Origin: Salinarimonas chemoclinalis
GTDB lineage: Bacteria; Pseudomonadota; Alphaproteobacteria; Rhizobiales; Beijerinckiaceae
Direction of reading: 5' to 3'
Length of the DNA: 64,000 nt
Assembly: GCF_041514305.1 (NCBI RefSeq)
Contig: NZ_JBGMWH010000005.1
Span: 1-64,000, forward strand
Shown: in pieces, positions 56,136-64,000 of the stretch
How the letters are laid out: each line of letters starts with the position of its first letter
Position numbering within the stretch: the first letter of the stretch is position 1
The notes under the pieces: model-generated
What the model was told of the DNA's origin: nothing
The model's database searches: none
Seen by the model: the letters and a program-made list of their open reading frames with translations, nothing else
Program-made: the position numbers and the translations under genes

Positions 56136-56150
56136 TTAACCAGTCGTTCA
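56136..56150 (+). promoter_or_regulatory. candidate CtrA binding site upstream of fliF
   Basis: TTAA-CCAGTCG-TTCA matches the CtrA consensus TTAA-N7-TTAA with one mismatch, and the seven-base spacing is exact. It is about 80 bp upstream of fliF. CtrA control of fliF operons is established in Caulobacter and common in alphaproteobacteria. The site was found by eye. Confidence 0.5.
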
Positions 56151-56230
56151 CCGTCCGCTGGGAAATTCCTGCCTACCGGTCGCGGCGCACGCGGCCCGGT
56201 GGACGGACGATTTCGAGGGGCGTGTCGCGC

Positions 56231-57859
56231 GTGAACCAGACGATGGAGATCCTGACCCGGCTCGGCCCGGCGCGCCTCGCGGTGATGGGCGCCGTCACGC
56301 TGGCGCTCGTGGGCTTCTTCGCGTTCGTCATCATGCGCATGTCGCAGCCGGACATGGGCGTGCTCTACGCCGACCTGTCCATGTCCGACGCCGGCGCCGT
56401 GGTGCGGGCGCTCGAGAGCCGCGGTGTCCGCTACCAGACGCGTGGCGACGGCGTCATCCTCGCCGCGCGCGACGATCTCGCGCGTCTACGCATGGAGCTC
56501 GCCTCCGACGGGCTGCCGGCGGGTGCCGGCGTCGGCTACGAGATCTTCGACCGTGGCGATTCGTTCTCCTCCACGAGCTTCGTGCAGAACATCAACCAGC
56601 TGAGGGCGCTGGAGGGCGAGCTGTCGCGCACGATCTCCTCGCTGGCGCGGGTCGAGGCGGCGCGGGTGCATCTCGCGATTCCCGAGCGGCGGCTGTTCGA
56701 GCGCGACCGCGAGGACCCGCGCGCCTCCATCGTGCTGCGCGTGCGTGGCGAGCTCGACCAGGCGCAGGTGCGCGCCGTGCGCCACCTCGTGGCGACCGCG
56801 GTCGAGGGCCTGCGGCCCGACCGGATCTCGATCGTCGACGAGGGCGGACGGCTCCTCGCCGACGGCGCCACCGCCGGCGATTCGATGGCGGCCGCCGCAG
56901 CGGACGAGACCCGCATCGGCTTCGAGAACCGGCTGCGCGCCCAGGTCGAGGACATCGTGGCGGGCATCGTCGGGCGCGGGCGAACGCGCGTCCAGATCGC
57001 CGCCGAGTTCGACACGAACCGCGTCGAGGCCCGCTCGGAGACCTTCGACCCGAACGGCCAGGTCGCGCGCTCGATGCAGACGCGCACCGACAACGCGGTC
57101 TCCACCCAGGGCGATGCCGGCGTCACCGTGGGCAACGAGCTGCCCGGCGCGGGCGGGGACGCGGCCGGCGCCGGCCCCCGCGACCAGCAGGAAACGACCG
57201 AGGAGACGATCAACTACGAGATCTCGCGCTCGACCCGCGTCGAGATGCTGGAGGGCCCGCGGCTCGCCCGACTCTCCGTCGCCGTCCTCGTCGACGGCGC
57301 CTACGCGACCGGGCCGGACGGCAGCGTGACCTACGAGCCGCGCACCGCCGAGGAACTCCAGCGCATCGAGGCGCTGGTGCGCACGGCGATCGGCTTCGAC
57401 GCGGACCGCGGCGACCAGATCGAGGTGGTCAACCTGCGCTTCGCCGAGGGACCGCAGCCGGAGTTCCTGCCCGAGGCGCCGACCCTCCTCGAGAGCCTGC
57501 TCGACCCCACCCGCGAGGACGTGCTGCGCGCGATCGAGCTCGCGGTGCTCTTCCTCCTCACCCTCGTCGTGATCTTCACCGTCCTGCGACCGATGATGCG
57601 GGCGTTCTCCGCCTCTCCGGTTCTGGTGGCGGCGGGCGCCGGCGGCGGCGAGGCGGCGGCGATCGCCGGCGGCGACGGCAGCGGCGGCGGGACGGCGGCG
57701 CTCCCGGCGCGCTCGGACGCGACCTCCCAGATGATCGAGATGGCCAAGGTGAACGGGCAGGTGCAGCAGGAATCGCTCGAGCGCGTGGCCGACCTCGTCA
57801 AGCAGAGCCCTTCGGAGACCGTGTCCGTGATGCGCCAGTGGATCCACGAGAGAGGCTGA
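56231..57859 (+). CDS. fliF: flagellar MS-ring protein FliF
   Basis: The 542-residue protein builds the membrane-supramembrane ring that seats the rotor. It has an N-terminal span (LAVMGAVTLALVGFFAFVIM), a periplasmic YscJ/FliF-type region (VLYADLSMSDAGAVVRALESRGV; TSFVQNINQLRALEGELSRTISSL), a Gly-rich middle and a C-terminal span at about 435-455 (VLFLLTLVVIFTVLRPMM). The end (VADLVKQSPSETVSVMRQWIHERG) is the FliG-binding tail. GTG 56231 fits the GAGGGG site ten bases upstream better than GTG 56222. fliG does not follow. Confidence 0.93.
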   Translation: MNQTMEILTRLGPARLAVMGAVTLALVGFFAFVIMRMSQPDMGVLYADLSMSDAGAVVRALESRGVRYQTRGDGVILAARDDLARLRMELASDGLPAGAGVGYEIFDRGDSFSSTSFVQNINQLRALEGELSRTISSLARVEAARVHLAIPERRLFERDREDPRASIVLRVRGELDQAQVRAVRHLVATAVEGLRPDRISIVDEGGRLLADGATAGDSMAAAAADETRIGFENRLRAQVEDIVAGIVGRGRTRVQIAAEFDTNRVEARSETFDPNGQVARSMQTRTDNAVSTQGDAGVTVGNELPGAGGDAAGAGPRDQQETTEETINYEISRSTRVEMLEGPRLARLSVAVLVDGAYATGPDGSVTYEPRTAEELQRIEALVRTAIGFDADRGDQIEVVNLRFAEGPQPEFLPEAPTLLESLLDPTREDVLRAIELAVLFLLTLVVIFTVLRPMMRAFSASPVLVAAGAGGGEAAAIAGGDGSGGGTAALPARSDATSQMIEMAKVNGQVQQESLERVADLVKQSPSETVSVMRQWIHERG

Positions 57860-57860
57860 G

Positions 57861-58499
57861 ATGAGCGCCGGGTTCGTCTTCGACCGCGACTTCTCCCGCC
57901 CGAAGGGCACGCCCTCGCCGAAGGCGGAGGCGGCGCTCGCGCAGGCGGAGGCGCGCGGGCACGCCCGCGGTCTCGCGGAGGGCCGCGCGGCGGCGCACGC
58001 CGAGGCGGACGGGAGCCTGCGGGAGGCGCTCGCGCGCGTCGCCGAGGCCTCCCGCGCCCTCCTCGCCGACGCCGACGCCCGCGGGCGCGCGCTGGAGACG
58101 GAGTCGATCGCCTTCGCCGACACGCTCGCGCGCACGCTCGCCGGCGCGGCGCTGGATCGCTTCCCGCTCGATACGATCATGGAGGCGGCGCGCGAGGCCT
58201 TCGCGCACCTGCGCGGCGTGCCGCACCTCGTCGTGCGCGTCGAAGAGAGCCTCGTCGACGACGTCGAGCGCATGATGAAGGGCCTCGCCCGCGAGCGCGG
58301 CTTCGAGGGCCGCCTCGTCGTCATCGGCGAGACCGACATCGCGCGCGGCGACGCGCGCTTCGAATGGGCCGACGGCGGAGTGGTGCGCGACGGCGCCGCG
58401 CTCGCCGCCGAGATCGCCCGCAAGCTCGTCGGCGAGGGTGGCGACGCCCCCCGGACCGACGCACCCGACGAGAGCACACCCGGAGCGGCGACGCGATGA
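57861..58499 (+). CDS. fliH: flagellar assembly protein FliH / FlbE-like
   Basis: A 212-residue protein with a helical Ala/Glu/Arg-rich N-terminus containing repeated GxxxG-like turns (ARGHARGLAEGRAAAHAEADG) and a C-terminal alpha/beta domain (HLVVRVEESLVDDVERMM; RLVVIGETDIARGDARFEWADGGVV). This is the layout of FliH, regulator of the FliI export ATPase; in Caulobacter the equivalent is FlbE. It starts one base after the fliF stop and overlaps fliN (ATGA). Confidence 0.82.
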   Translation: MSAGFVFDRDFSRPKGTPSPKAEAALAQAEARGHARGLAEGRAAAHAEADGSLREALARVAEASRALLADADARGRALETESIAFADTLARTLAGAALDRFPLDTIMEAAREAFAHLRGVPHLVVRVEESLVDDVERMMKGLARERGFEGRLVVIGETDIARGDARFEWADGGVVRDGAALAAEIARKLVGEGGDAPRTDAPDESTPGAATR

Positions 58500-58849
58500 G
58501 CGACGAGTTCACACTGCCCCAGCTCGACGACGAGGACATCGGCTTCGATCCGCAGGCGGCGCTGCCGGCGGAATCGACCCGCGACGGGCCCGTGATCCAG
58601 CGCACGGCCGCCGATCTCGAGCAGATCTTCGACGTTCCCGTCGCCGTCTCCGCCGTCCTCGGGCGCGCGCGCATGCCCGTGGGCGATCTCCTGAAGATCG
58701 CGCCGGGCGCCGTGCTCGAGCTCGACCGCAAGGTCGGCGAGGCGGTCGACATCTTCGTCAACAACCGCCTCGTCGCCCGCGGCGAGGTGGTCCTCGTCGA
58801 GGATCGCCTCGGCATCACGATGACCGAGATCATCAAGAGCGACCATTAA
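58496..58849 (+). CDS. fliN: flagellar motor switch protein FliN
   Basis: The 117-residue C-ring protein. The SpoA domain is clear: IFDVPVAVSAVLGRARMPVGDLLKIAPGAVLELDRKVGEAVDIFVNNRLVARGEVV (read in parts around residues 40-95), then VEDRLGITMTEII. The N-terminal 35 residues are acidic. Coupled to fliH by a four-base overlap. Confidence 0.95.
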   Translation: MSDEFTLPQLDDEDIGFDPQAALPAESTRDGPVIQRTAADLEQIFDVPVAVSAVLGRARMPVGDLLKIAPGAVLELDRKVGEAVDIFVNNRLVARGEVVLVEDRLGITMTEIIKSDH

Positions 58850-58860
58850 GGAGCCGGATC

Positions 58861-60225
<1,365 letters not shown>

Positions 60226-60258
60226 ACCGCGCGCTCCCCATCGTGACCGTGCGTGCGC

Positions 60259-61035
60259 TCACAGCAGGCTCGCGCGCGCGTCGATCTCCGCCAGGAGCCG
60301 CTCGATGCGCCAGCGCGCGCCGCCGAGGTCGGCGAGGGGGGCGCGGGTGACGGCGCGGGCGTCGACGCGGGCTCCCGTCGCCGTCGGGGAGACGCGCAGC
60401 GTCAGCTCCACGGGAAAGCGCAGCACGAGGGTTTCCGTGCGCGCCTCGAGACGCGCCACCGGGCCGCGTCCGCCGGGCGCCACGGCCTCCAGGACCGCGT
60501 AGCCGAGCGCGTCCGCCGCCTCCCGGGCGAGCGCGTAGGCGGCGTCCTCCGGCAGGGCGACGTCGAGCCCGGCGAGCGCCGGGGCGGCCGCCCGCTGGCG
60601 CTCGCGCAGGCCGGCGGGCGTCGGTGCCGGGCGCCAGCCGTCGCGCGCCTCGCTCGCGGCACGCGACGCCGAGAACGTCAGCGGCGGGGCGGCGCGCGTC
60701 GTCACGTCGAGCATCGGCGGGCCGGCGACGCCGCGCACGCCCAGCAGCGCGGGATAGACGAGCGTCAGGACCGCGAGCAGGAGTCCTCCCACCGCGCGCC
60801 CGAAGCCGCGATGCCCTTCGCGCCAGATGCGCACGAAGGCGAGGAGCGCGAGCAGCGCGGCGAGGCACGCCACGACGCAGGCGGCGGCGAGCGCCGCGAG
60901 GCCGGGCTCCAGCTCGACGCGCCGCGCGCGCACGACGAGGCCCGCGATCAGGAGGACGGCCAGCCCGAGCCAGCCGAACCGCAGCGACCAGGTCGCCGGC
61001 CGCGACATCGGGTCCTCGACGATGAGGCGACGCAT
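60259..61035 (-). CDS. DUF1499 family membrane protein
   Basis: A 258-residue protein with three spans in the first 110 residues (LGLAVLLIAGLVV; ALAAACVVACLAALLALLAFV; AVGGLLLAVLTLVYPALLG) followed by a soluble domain. The soluble part (VALPEDAAYALAREAADALGYAVLEA; LRVSPTATGARVDARAVTR) matches DUF1499 proteins of unknown function. It starts one base after the lysR stop; ATG 61008 is an alternative start. Confidence 0.72.
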   Translation of the reverse strand: MRRLIVEDPMSRPATWSLRFGWLGLAVLLIAGLVVRARRVELEPGLAALAAACVVACLAALLALLAFVRIWREGHRGFGRAVGGLLLAVLTLVYPALLGVRGVAGPPMLDVTTRAAPPLTFSASRAASEARDGWRPAPTPAGLRERQRAAAPALAGLDVALPEDAAYALAREAADALGYAVLEAVAPGGRGPVARLEARTETLVLRFPVELTLRVSPTATGARVDARAVTRAPLADLGGARWRIERLLAEIDARASLL

Positions 61036-61036
61036 C

Positions 61037-61936
61037 TCAGCCCTCGATCAGCGCCCGGCGCGCGCCGATCTCGGCGGCGACGAAGTCGAGGAAGACGCGC
61101 ACGCGCGCCGAGCGGCGCAGGTCCGGATGGGTGAGGAGCCACAGCCCCGCCGAGAAGTCCGGCCGCGGGTCGGAGAGCCGCCGCAGGGCGGGATGGCCAT
61201 CGCCGATCAGGCAGGGAATGGCGCCGATGCCCATCCCCGTCTCGATGGCTTCCGCGAGCCCCAGCACGGTGGAGATCCTGGCGGCGACGCGCTCGGGGGC
61301 GACGTGGTCGCGCACGAACTTCGCGACCTTGAGCCCAGAGAGGTTGTCGCCGAGCGAGACCCAGTCGCGCGCGTAGAGCGAGGCGATGTCCGGCGGCTGC
61401 GGATCGGGGAAGTCCGCGCGCCGCCCGTAGAAGGCCCAGTTGATCGTCGCGAGCCGCCGGCCGACGAGCGTCTCCGGCGGGGCGTCGGTGGCGCGCACGG
61501 CGACGTCCGCGTCGCGCTTGGACAGGTTGAGCGCCTGGTTGGCCAGCACGAGGTCGAGCCGGATCTCGGGATAGCGGAGCCGGAACTCCGCGAAGATCGG
61601 CATCAGCAGGTGGACGAGCAGCGAATCGCTCGTCGTGACCCGCAGCTCGCCGGCGGGCGCGATCGACTGTCCGGCGATCTTGCGGGCGAAGCCGTTGATG
61701 TCCTCGTCCATCCGCTCGGCGATGGCGCACATCTCCTCGCCCGCCGTGGTCAGCACGTAACCGGTGCGGTGGCGGTCGAACAGCTTGACGCCGAGCGCGG
61801 TCTCGAGCTGGCCGAGCCGGCGGAAGGCGGTGGAGTGGTTCACGCCGAGCGCCGCCGCGGCGCCGGTGAGCCCGCGCGCCTCCGCGATGGTCTTCACGAG
61901 GCGGAAGTCGTCCCAGGCGAGCTGGCTGGTGGTCAT
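61037..61936 (-). CDS. LysR family transcriptional regulator
   Basis: A 299-residue LysR regulator of the GcvA/CrgA-like branch: winged helix at about 5-65 (DDFRLVKTIAEARGLTGAAAALGVNHSTAFRRLGQLE) and an effector domain (DSLLVHLLMPIFAEFRLRYPEIRLDL). It is divergent from wrbA and likely controls it, as well as the coupled DUF1499 gene. An inverted repeat overlaps its leader. The quinone-reductase neighbour suggests a quinone or redox effector. Confidence 0.9.
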   Translation of the reverse strand: MTTSQLAWDDFRLVKTIAEARGLTGAAAALGVNHSTAFRRLGQLETALGVKLFDRHRTGYVLTTAGEEMCAIAERMDEDINGFARKIAGQSIAPAGELRVTTSDSLLVHLLMPIFAEFRLRYPEIRLDLVLANQALNLSKRDADVAVRATDAPPETLVGRRLATINWAFYGRRADFPDPQPPDIASLYARDWVSLGDNLSGLKVAKFVRDHVAPERVAARISTVLGLAEAIETGMGIGAIPCLIGDGHPALRRLSDPRPDFSAGLWLLTHPDLRRSARVRVFLDFVAAEIGARRALIEG

Positions 61937-61942
61937 GATCTC

Positions 61943-61956
61943 TTGCGTCCGCGCAA
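61943..61956. promoter_or_regulatory. inverted repeat in the lysR-wrbA gap
   Basis: TTGCG-TCCG-CGCAA is a perfect palindrome of LysR type (T-N11-A) seven bases upstream of the lysR start. A related GTCGAGGA direct repeat occurs further toward wrbA (near 61967 and 61992). Likely a binding site for the divergent LysR protein. Confidence 0.45.
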
Positions 61957-62077
61957 AGTTTCGCTGTCGAGGATACAGCTAGCGTTGCGTCGAGGAAAGT
62001 CTACTTTTCGCGTCGACGGCGCCTGCCCGCGCGCGACCCCGCGCCGAGGCGCCCCGACAACGCAGGAGATCCCGGTC

Positions 62078-62677
62078 ATGGCGAAGGTCCTCGTCCTCTA
62101 CTACTCCACCTGGGGCCACATCGAGCAGATGGCGAACGCCGCCGCCGAGGGCGCGCGCGAGGCCGGCGCCGAGGTCGTGGTCAAGCGCGTGCCCGAGCTC
62201 GTCCCCGACGAGATCGCGAAGGGTGCGCACTACAAGCTCGACCAGGCGGCGCCGATCGCCGACCCGAACGAGCTCGCCGACTACGACGCGATCATCTTCG
62301 GCACGCCGACGCGCTACGGCAACATGGCCGCCCAGATGAAGAACTTCCTCGACCAGACCGGCGCGCTCTGGGCCCAGGGCAAGCTCGTCGGCAAGGTGGG
62401 CTCGGTGTTCACCTCCTCGGCGACGCAGCACGGCGGGCAGGAGTCGACGATCCTGTCGTTCCACACCGTGCTCCTGCACCACGGCATGGTGATCGTCGGT
62501 CTGCCCTACGCCTTCGCCGGGCAGATGGGCGTGGAGGAGGTGAAGGGCGGCTCGCCCTACGGCGCCTCGACCATCGCCGCCGGCGACGGCTCGCGCCAGC
62601 CCTCCGCGATCGAGCTCGAGGGCGCCCGCTTCCAGGGCCGTCACGTCGCCGGGATCGCGGGCAAGCTCGCGGGCTGA
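62078..62677 (+). CDS. wrbA: NAD(P)H:quinone oxidoreductase WrbA
   Basis: The 199-residue flavodoxin-fold enzyme reduces quinones by two electrons with FMN. YYSTWGHIEQMANAAAEGA (about 8), FGTPTRYGNMAAQMKNFLDQT, SSATQHGGQESTILSFH and GGSPYGASTIAAGDGSRQPS are the WrbA signatures. ATG 62078 has AGGAG upstream. It converges on the Sua5-type gene with 10 bp between stops. Confidence 0.95.
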   Translation: MAKVLVLYYSTWGHIEQMANAAAEGAREAGAEVVVKRVPELVPDEIAKGAHYKLDQAAPIADPNELADYDAIIFGTPTRYGNMAAQMKNFLDQTGALWAQGKLVGKVGSVFTSSATQHGGQESTILSFHTVLLHHGMVIVGLPYAFAGQMGVEEVKGGSPYGASTIAAGDGSRQPSAIELEGARFQGRHVAGIAGKLAG

Positions 62678-62687
62678 CGCATCCCGC

Positions 62688-63671
62688 TCACCGCTCCGCG
62701 GCGGCGCGGGCGAGGCGGTCGCGGATCGCCTCGCCCAGCTCGTGGCCCGGGATCGGCGCGACGGCGATCGTCGCCGCGCCGCTGGCGTCGAGCCGGCGCA
62801 GCGCGCCGAACAGCCGCGCGGCGGCTTCGGCGAGGTCGCCGCGCGGGCTCAGGTTCAGCGTCGCGACCGCGCGGGCGAGCCCCTCCGGCTCGGCCCCGCC
62901 GAACAGCAGCGCCGCCTCGCCGTCGCGAATCTCCGCCGCGTCGAGGCGCACCCGCGCCCGCGGGGCGTAGTGCGAGGCGAGCATGCCCGGCGCCCGCACG
63001 CCTTCGTCTTCCCGCGAGCCCGCGAGCGGGGTCCCAAGCACCACCTCGAGCGCCGCGCGTGGCACGCCGCCGGGCCGCAGCAGCCGCGGCGTCCCGTCGA
63101 TGCAGGCGACGATGGTCGATTCGACGCCGACCCGTGTCTCGCCCCCGTCGAGGACGGCGGCGATTCGCCCGTCCAGATCGTCGAGCACGTGGTCCGCGGC
63201 CGTCGGGCTGACGCGGCCGGACCTGTTGGCGGACGGTGCGACGATCGGACGCTCCGCCGCCATGAGCAGCGCGTGGGCGACCGGATGCGCGGGCACGCGC
63301 AGGGCCACGGTGTCGAGGCCCGCCCGGGCGACGTCGCAGACGGTGCCCTCCGGCGCACGCGGCACGACGAGGGTCAGCGGGCCCGGCCAGAAGGCCTCGG
63401 CGAGGCGGCGCGCGGGGTCGTCGAGCAGGCCCTGCACCCGAGCCGCCGCGACGTCCGGCAGATGGGCGATCAACGGGTTGAAGCGAGGCCGTTCCTTCGC
63501 CTCGTAGATCCGCACGACGGCGGAAGGGTCGGTCGCGTCCGCGCCCAGCCCGTAGACCGTCTCGGTGGGAAACGCCACCAGCGCGCCCGCGCGCAGCAGC
63601 GCGGCGGCGTCCGCGATCGCGGCGGGGTTCTCTGCGCGGAGGCGGCGGGTTGTCATGACGATCGCTCGCAT
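62688..63671 (-). CDS. L-threonylcarbamoyladenylate synthase (Sua5 type)
   Basis: The 327-residue enzyme makes threonylcarbamoyl-AMP for t6A modification of tRNA position 37. The YrdC domain (about 10-205) shows GALVAFPTETVYGLGADA, YEAKERPRFNPLIAH, FWPGPLTLV and APSANRSGRVSPT. The C-terminal Sua5 domain (about 215-327) contains APGMLASHYAPRARV. The two-domain form is Sua5/YwlC rather than TsaC. Start ATG 63671 or ATG 63656; neither has a strong ribosome binding site. Confidence 0.92.
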   Translation of the reverse strand: MRAIVMTTRRLRAENPAAIADAAALLRAGALVAFPTETVYGLGADATDPSAVVRIYEAKERPRFNPLIAHLPDVAAARVQGLLDDPARRLAEAFWPGPLTLVVPRAPEGTVCDVARAGLDTVALRVPAHPVAHALLMAAERPIVAPSANRSGRVSPTAADHVLDDLDGRIAAVLDGGETRVGVESTIVACIDGTPRLLRPGGVPRAALEVVLGTPLAGSREDEGVRAPGMLASHYAPRARVRLDAAEIRDGEAALLFGGAEPEGLARAVATLNLSPRGDLAEAAARLFGALRRLDASGAATIAVAPIPGHELGEAIRDRLARAAAER

Positions 63672-63768
63672 GCGCCGGCATGCACCGGCTTCCTGATCGG
63701 GCGGGCCGCATAGCACGGATGCGCGCCGTCGCCCGTGCACAAAAGAAACGCAGCTTCAGGCCTCGCGA

Positions 63769-63790
63769 ATTCATTGTTATTAATGATTGG
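63769..63790 (+). promoter_or_regulatory. AT-rich putative promoter region
   Basis: A 22-bp run containing only five G or C bases, including the small inverted repeat TCATT-N6-AATGA, stands out against the GC-rich background 59 bp upstream of the chemoreceptor-like gene. It is probably a promoter or operator, but no defined boxes can be named. Confidence 0.35.
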
Positions 63791-63848
63791 TTCAGCTGCC
63801 TTCGAAAATCATGCAGCATTGCCGACGACACGCCGACAGGGACGCACC

Positions 63849-64000
63849 ATGCCACCAGCACAGCCGACCGGCTCCGACGCCTCCCTCAGTTCCATCGCCT
63901 CGCGGACGGCCGAGCTGCGGACCGTCGCCGTCGAGAAGACGCGCCGCATCCAGCAGATCACCGGACAGATGAAGATCCTGGCCCTCAACGCCATGATCGA
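63849..64000 (+). CDS. chemoreceptor-type signalling domain protein, partial
   Basis: The gene is cut by the window end. The first 50 residues are visible: a polar start, then a helix leading into QITGQMKILALNAMIE, the highly conserved MCP signalling-domain motif (usually QTNLLALNAAIEAARAG). The motif appears at residue 36, so there is no room for a transmembrane segment or sensor domain before it. ATG 63849 is preceded by CAGGGA. It may be a cytoplasmic, sensorless chemoreceptor or a sensor with a C-terminal input domain. Confidence 0.7.
   Translation, partial: MPPAQPTGSDASLSSIASRTAELRTVAVEKTRRIQQITGQMKILALNAMI

Overview
The window is chromosomal DNA of a high-GC alphaproteobacterium, most likely of the order Hyphomicrobiales (Rhizobiales). 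The evidence is the very GC-rich, densely packed sequence; the fliF - fliH/flbE-like - fliN - flbD order known from Caulobacter-type flagellar operons; an atpHAGDC operon without Fo genes; a RibA with an extra N-terminal domain; and a heat-shock promoter of the alphaproteobacterial RpoH type. There is no rRNA, CRISPR array, insertion sequence or phage block. Two tRNAs are present: Leu(CAG) and Ser(GGA). The species cannot be fixed from the sequence alone.

Layout. 0-19 kb is mostly housekeeping: an M20 amidohydrolase, a Tat-exported metallophosphatase, an RpoH-driven Hsp20, ftsY-matB, an RluA-family pseudouridine synthase, two amino-acid/peptide enzymes, prmA, cpoB-tilS, an aminotransferase, an NDUFA9-like protein and tRNA-Leu followed by a small unknown two-gene unit. 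19-28 kb is a seven-gene catabolic operon (hydrolase, TRAP transporter, glutamine-synthetase-like ligase, aldehyde dehydrogenase, Fe-alcohol dehydrogenase) with a divergent RpiR regulator. 28-34 kb holds a LysR reading frame that runs without a stop codon into a periplasmic binding protein, then a permease, an ABC ATPase and a Nudix hydrolase related to the thiamin-diphosphate Nudix family. 34-38 kb has two separate TetR modules, each with a pair of palindromic operators. 38-43 kb carries tRNA-Ser, msrA, cytochrome b561, a RibD-type reductase and ribA with a structured leader. 43-48 kb is the F1 ATP synthase operon. 48-56 kb has a 2-hydroxyacid dehydrogenase, secA, a parvulin foldase, a CX5R phosphatase, a RecD-like helicase and a DMT exporter. 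56-60 kb is the flagellar cluster with a candidate CtrA site and without fliG. 60-64 kb has a DUF1499 protein, LysR/WrbA, a Sua5-type tRNA-modification enzyme and the start of a sensorless chemoreceptor-like protein.

Best candidates for new biology: the RpiR-controlled operon, which by gene content could import an amino alcohol, attach glutamate to it, oxidise the alcohol in two steps and release the acid (a Puu-like route with a dehydrogenase in place of the oxidase); the LysR/binding-protein continuous reading frame; the transporter-Nudix unit; and the ribA leader structure. These functions are inferred from family membership and gene order and are untested.
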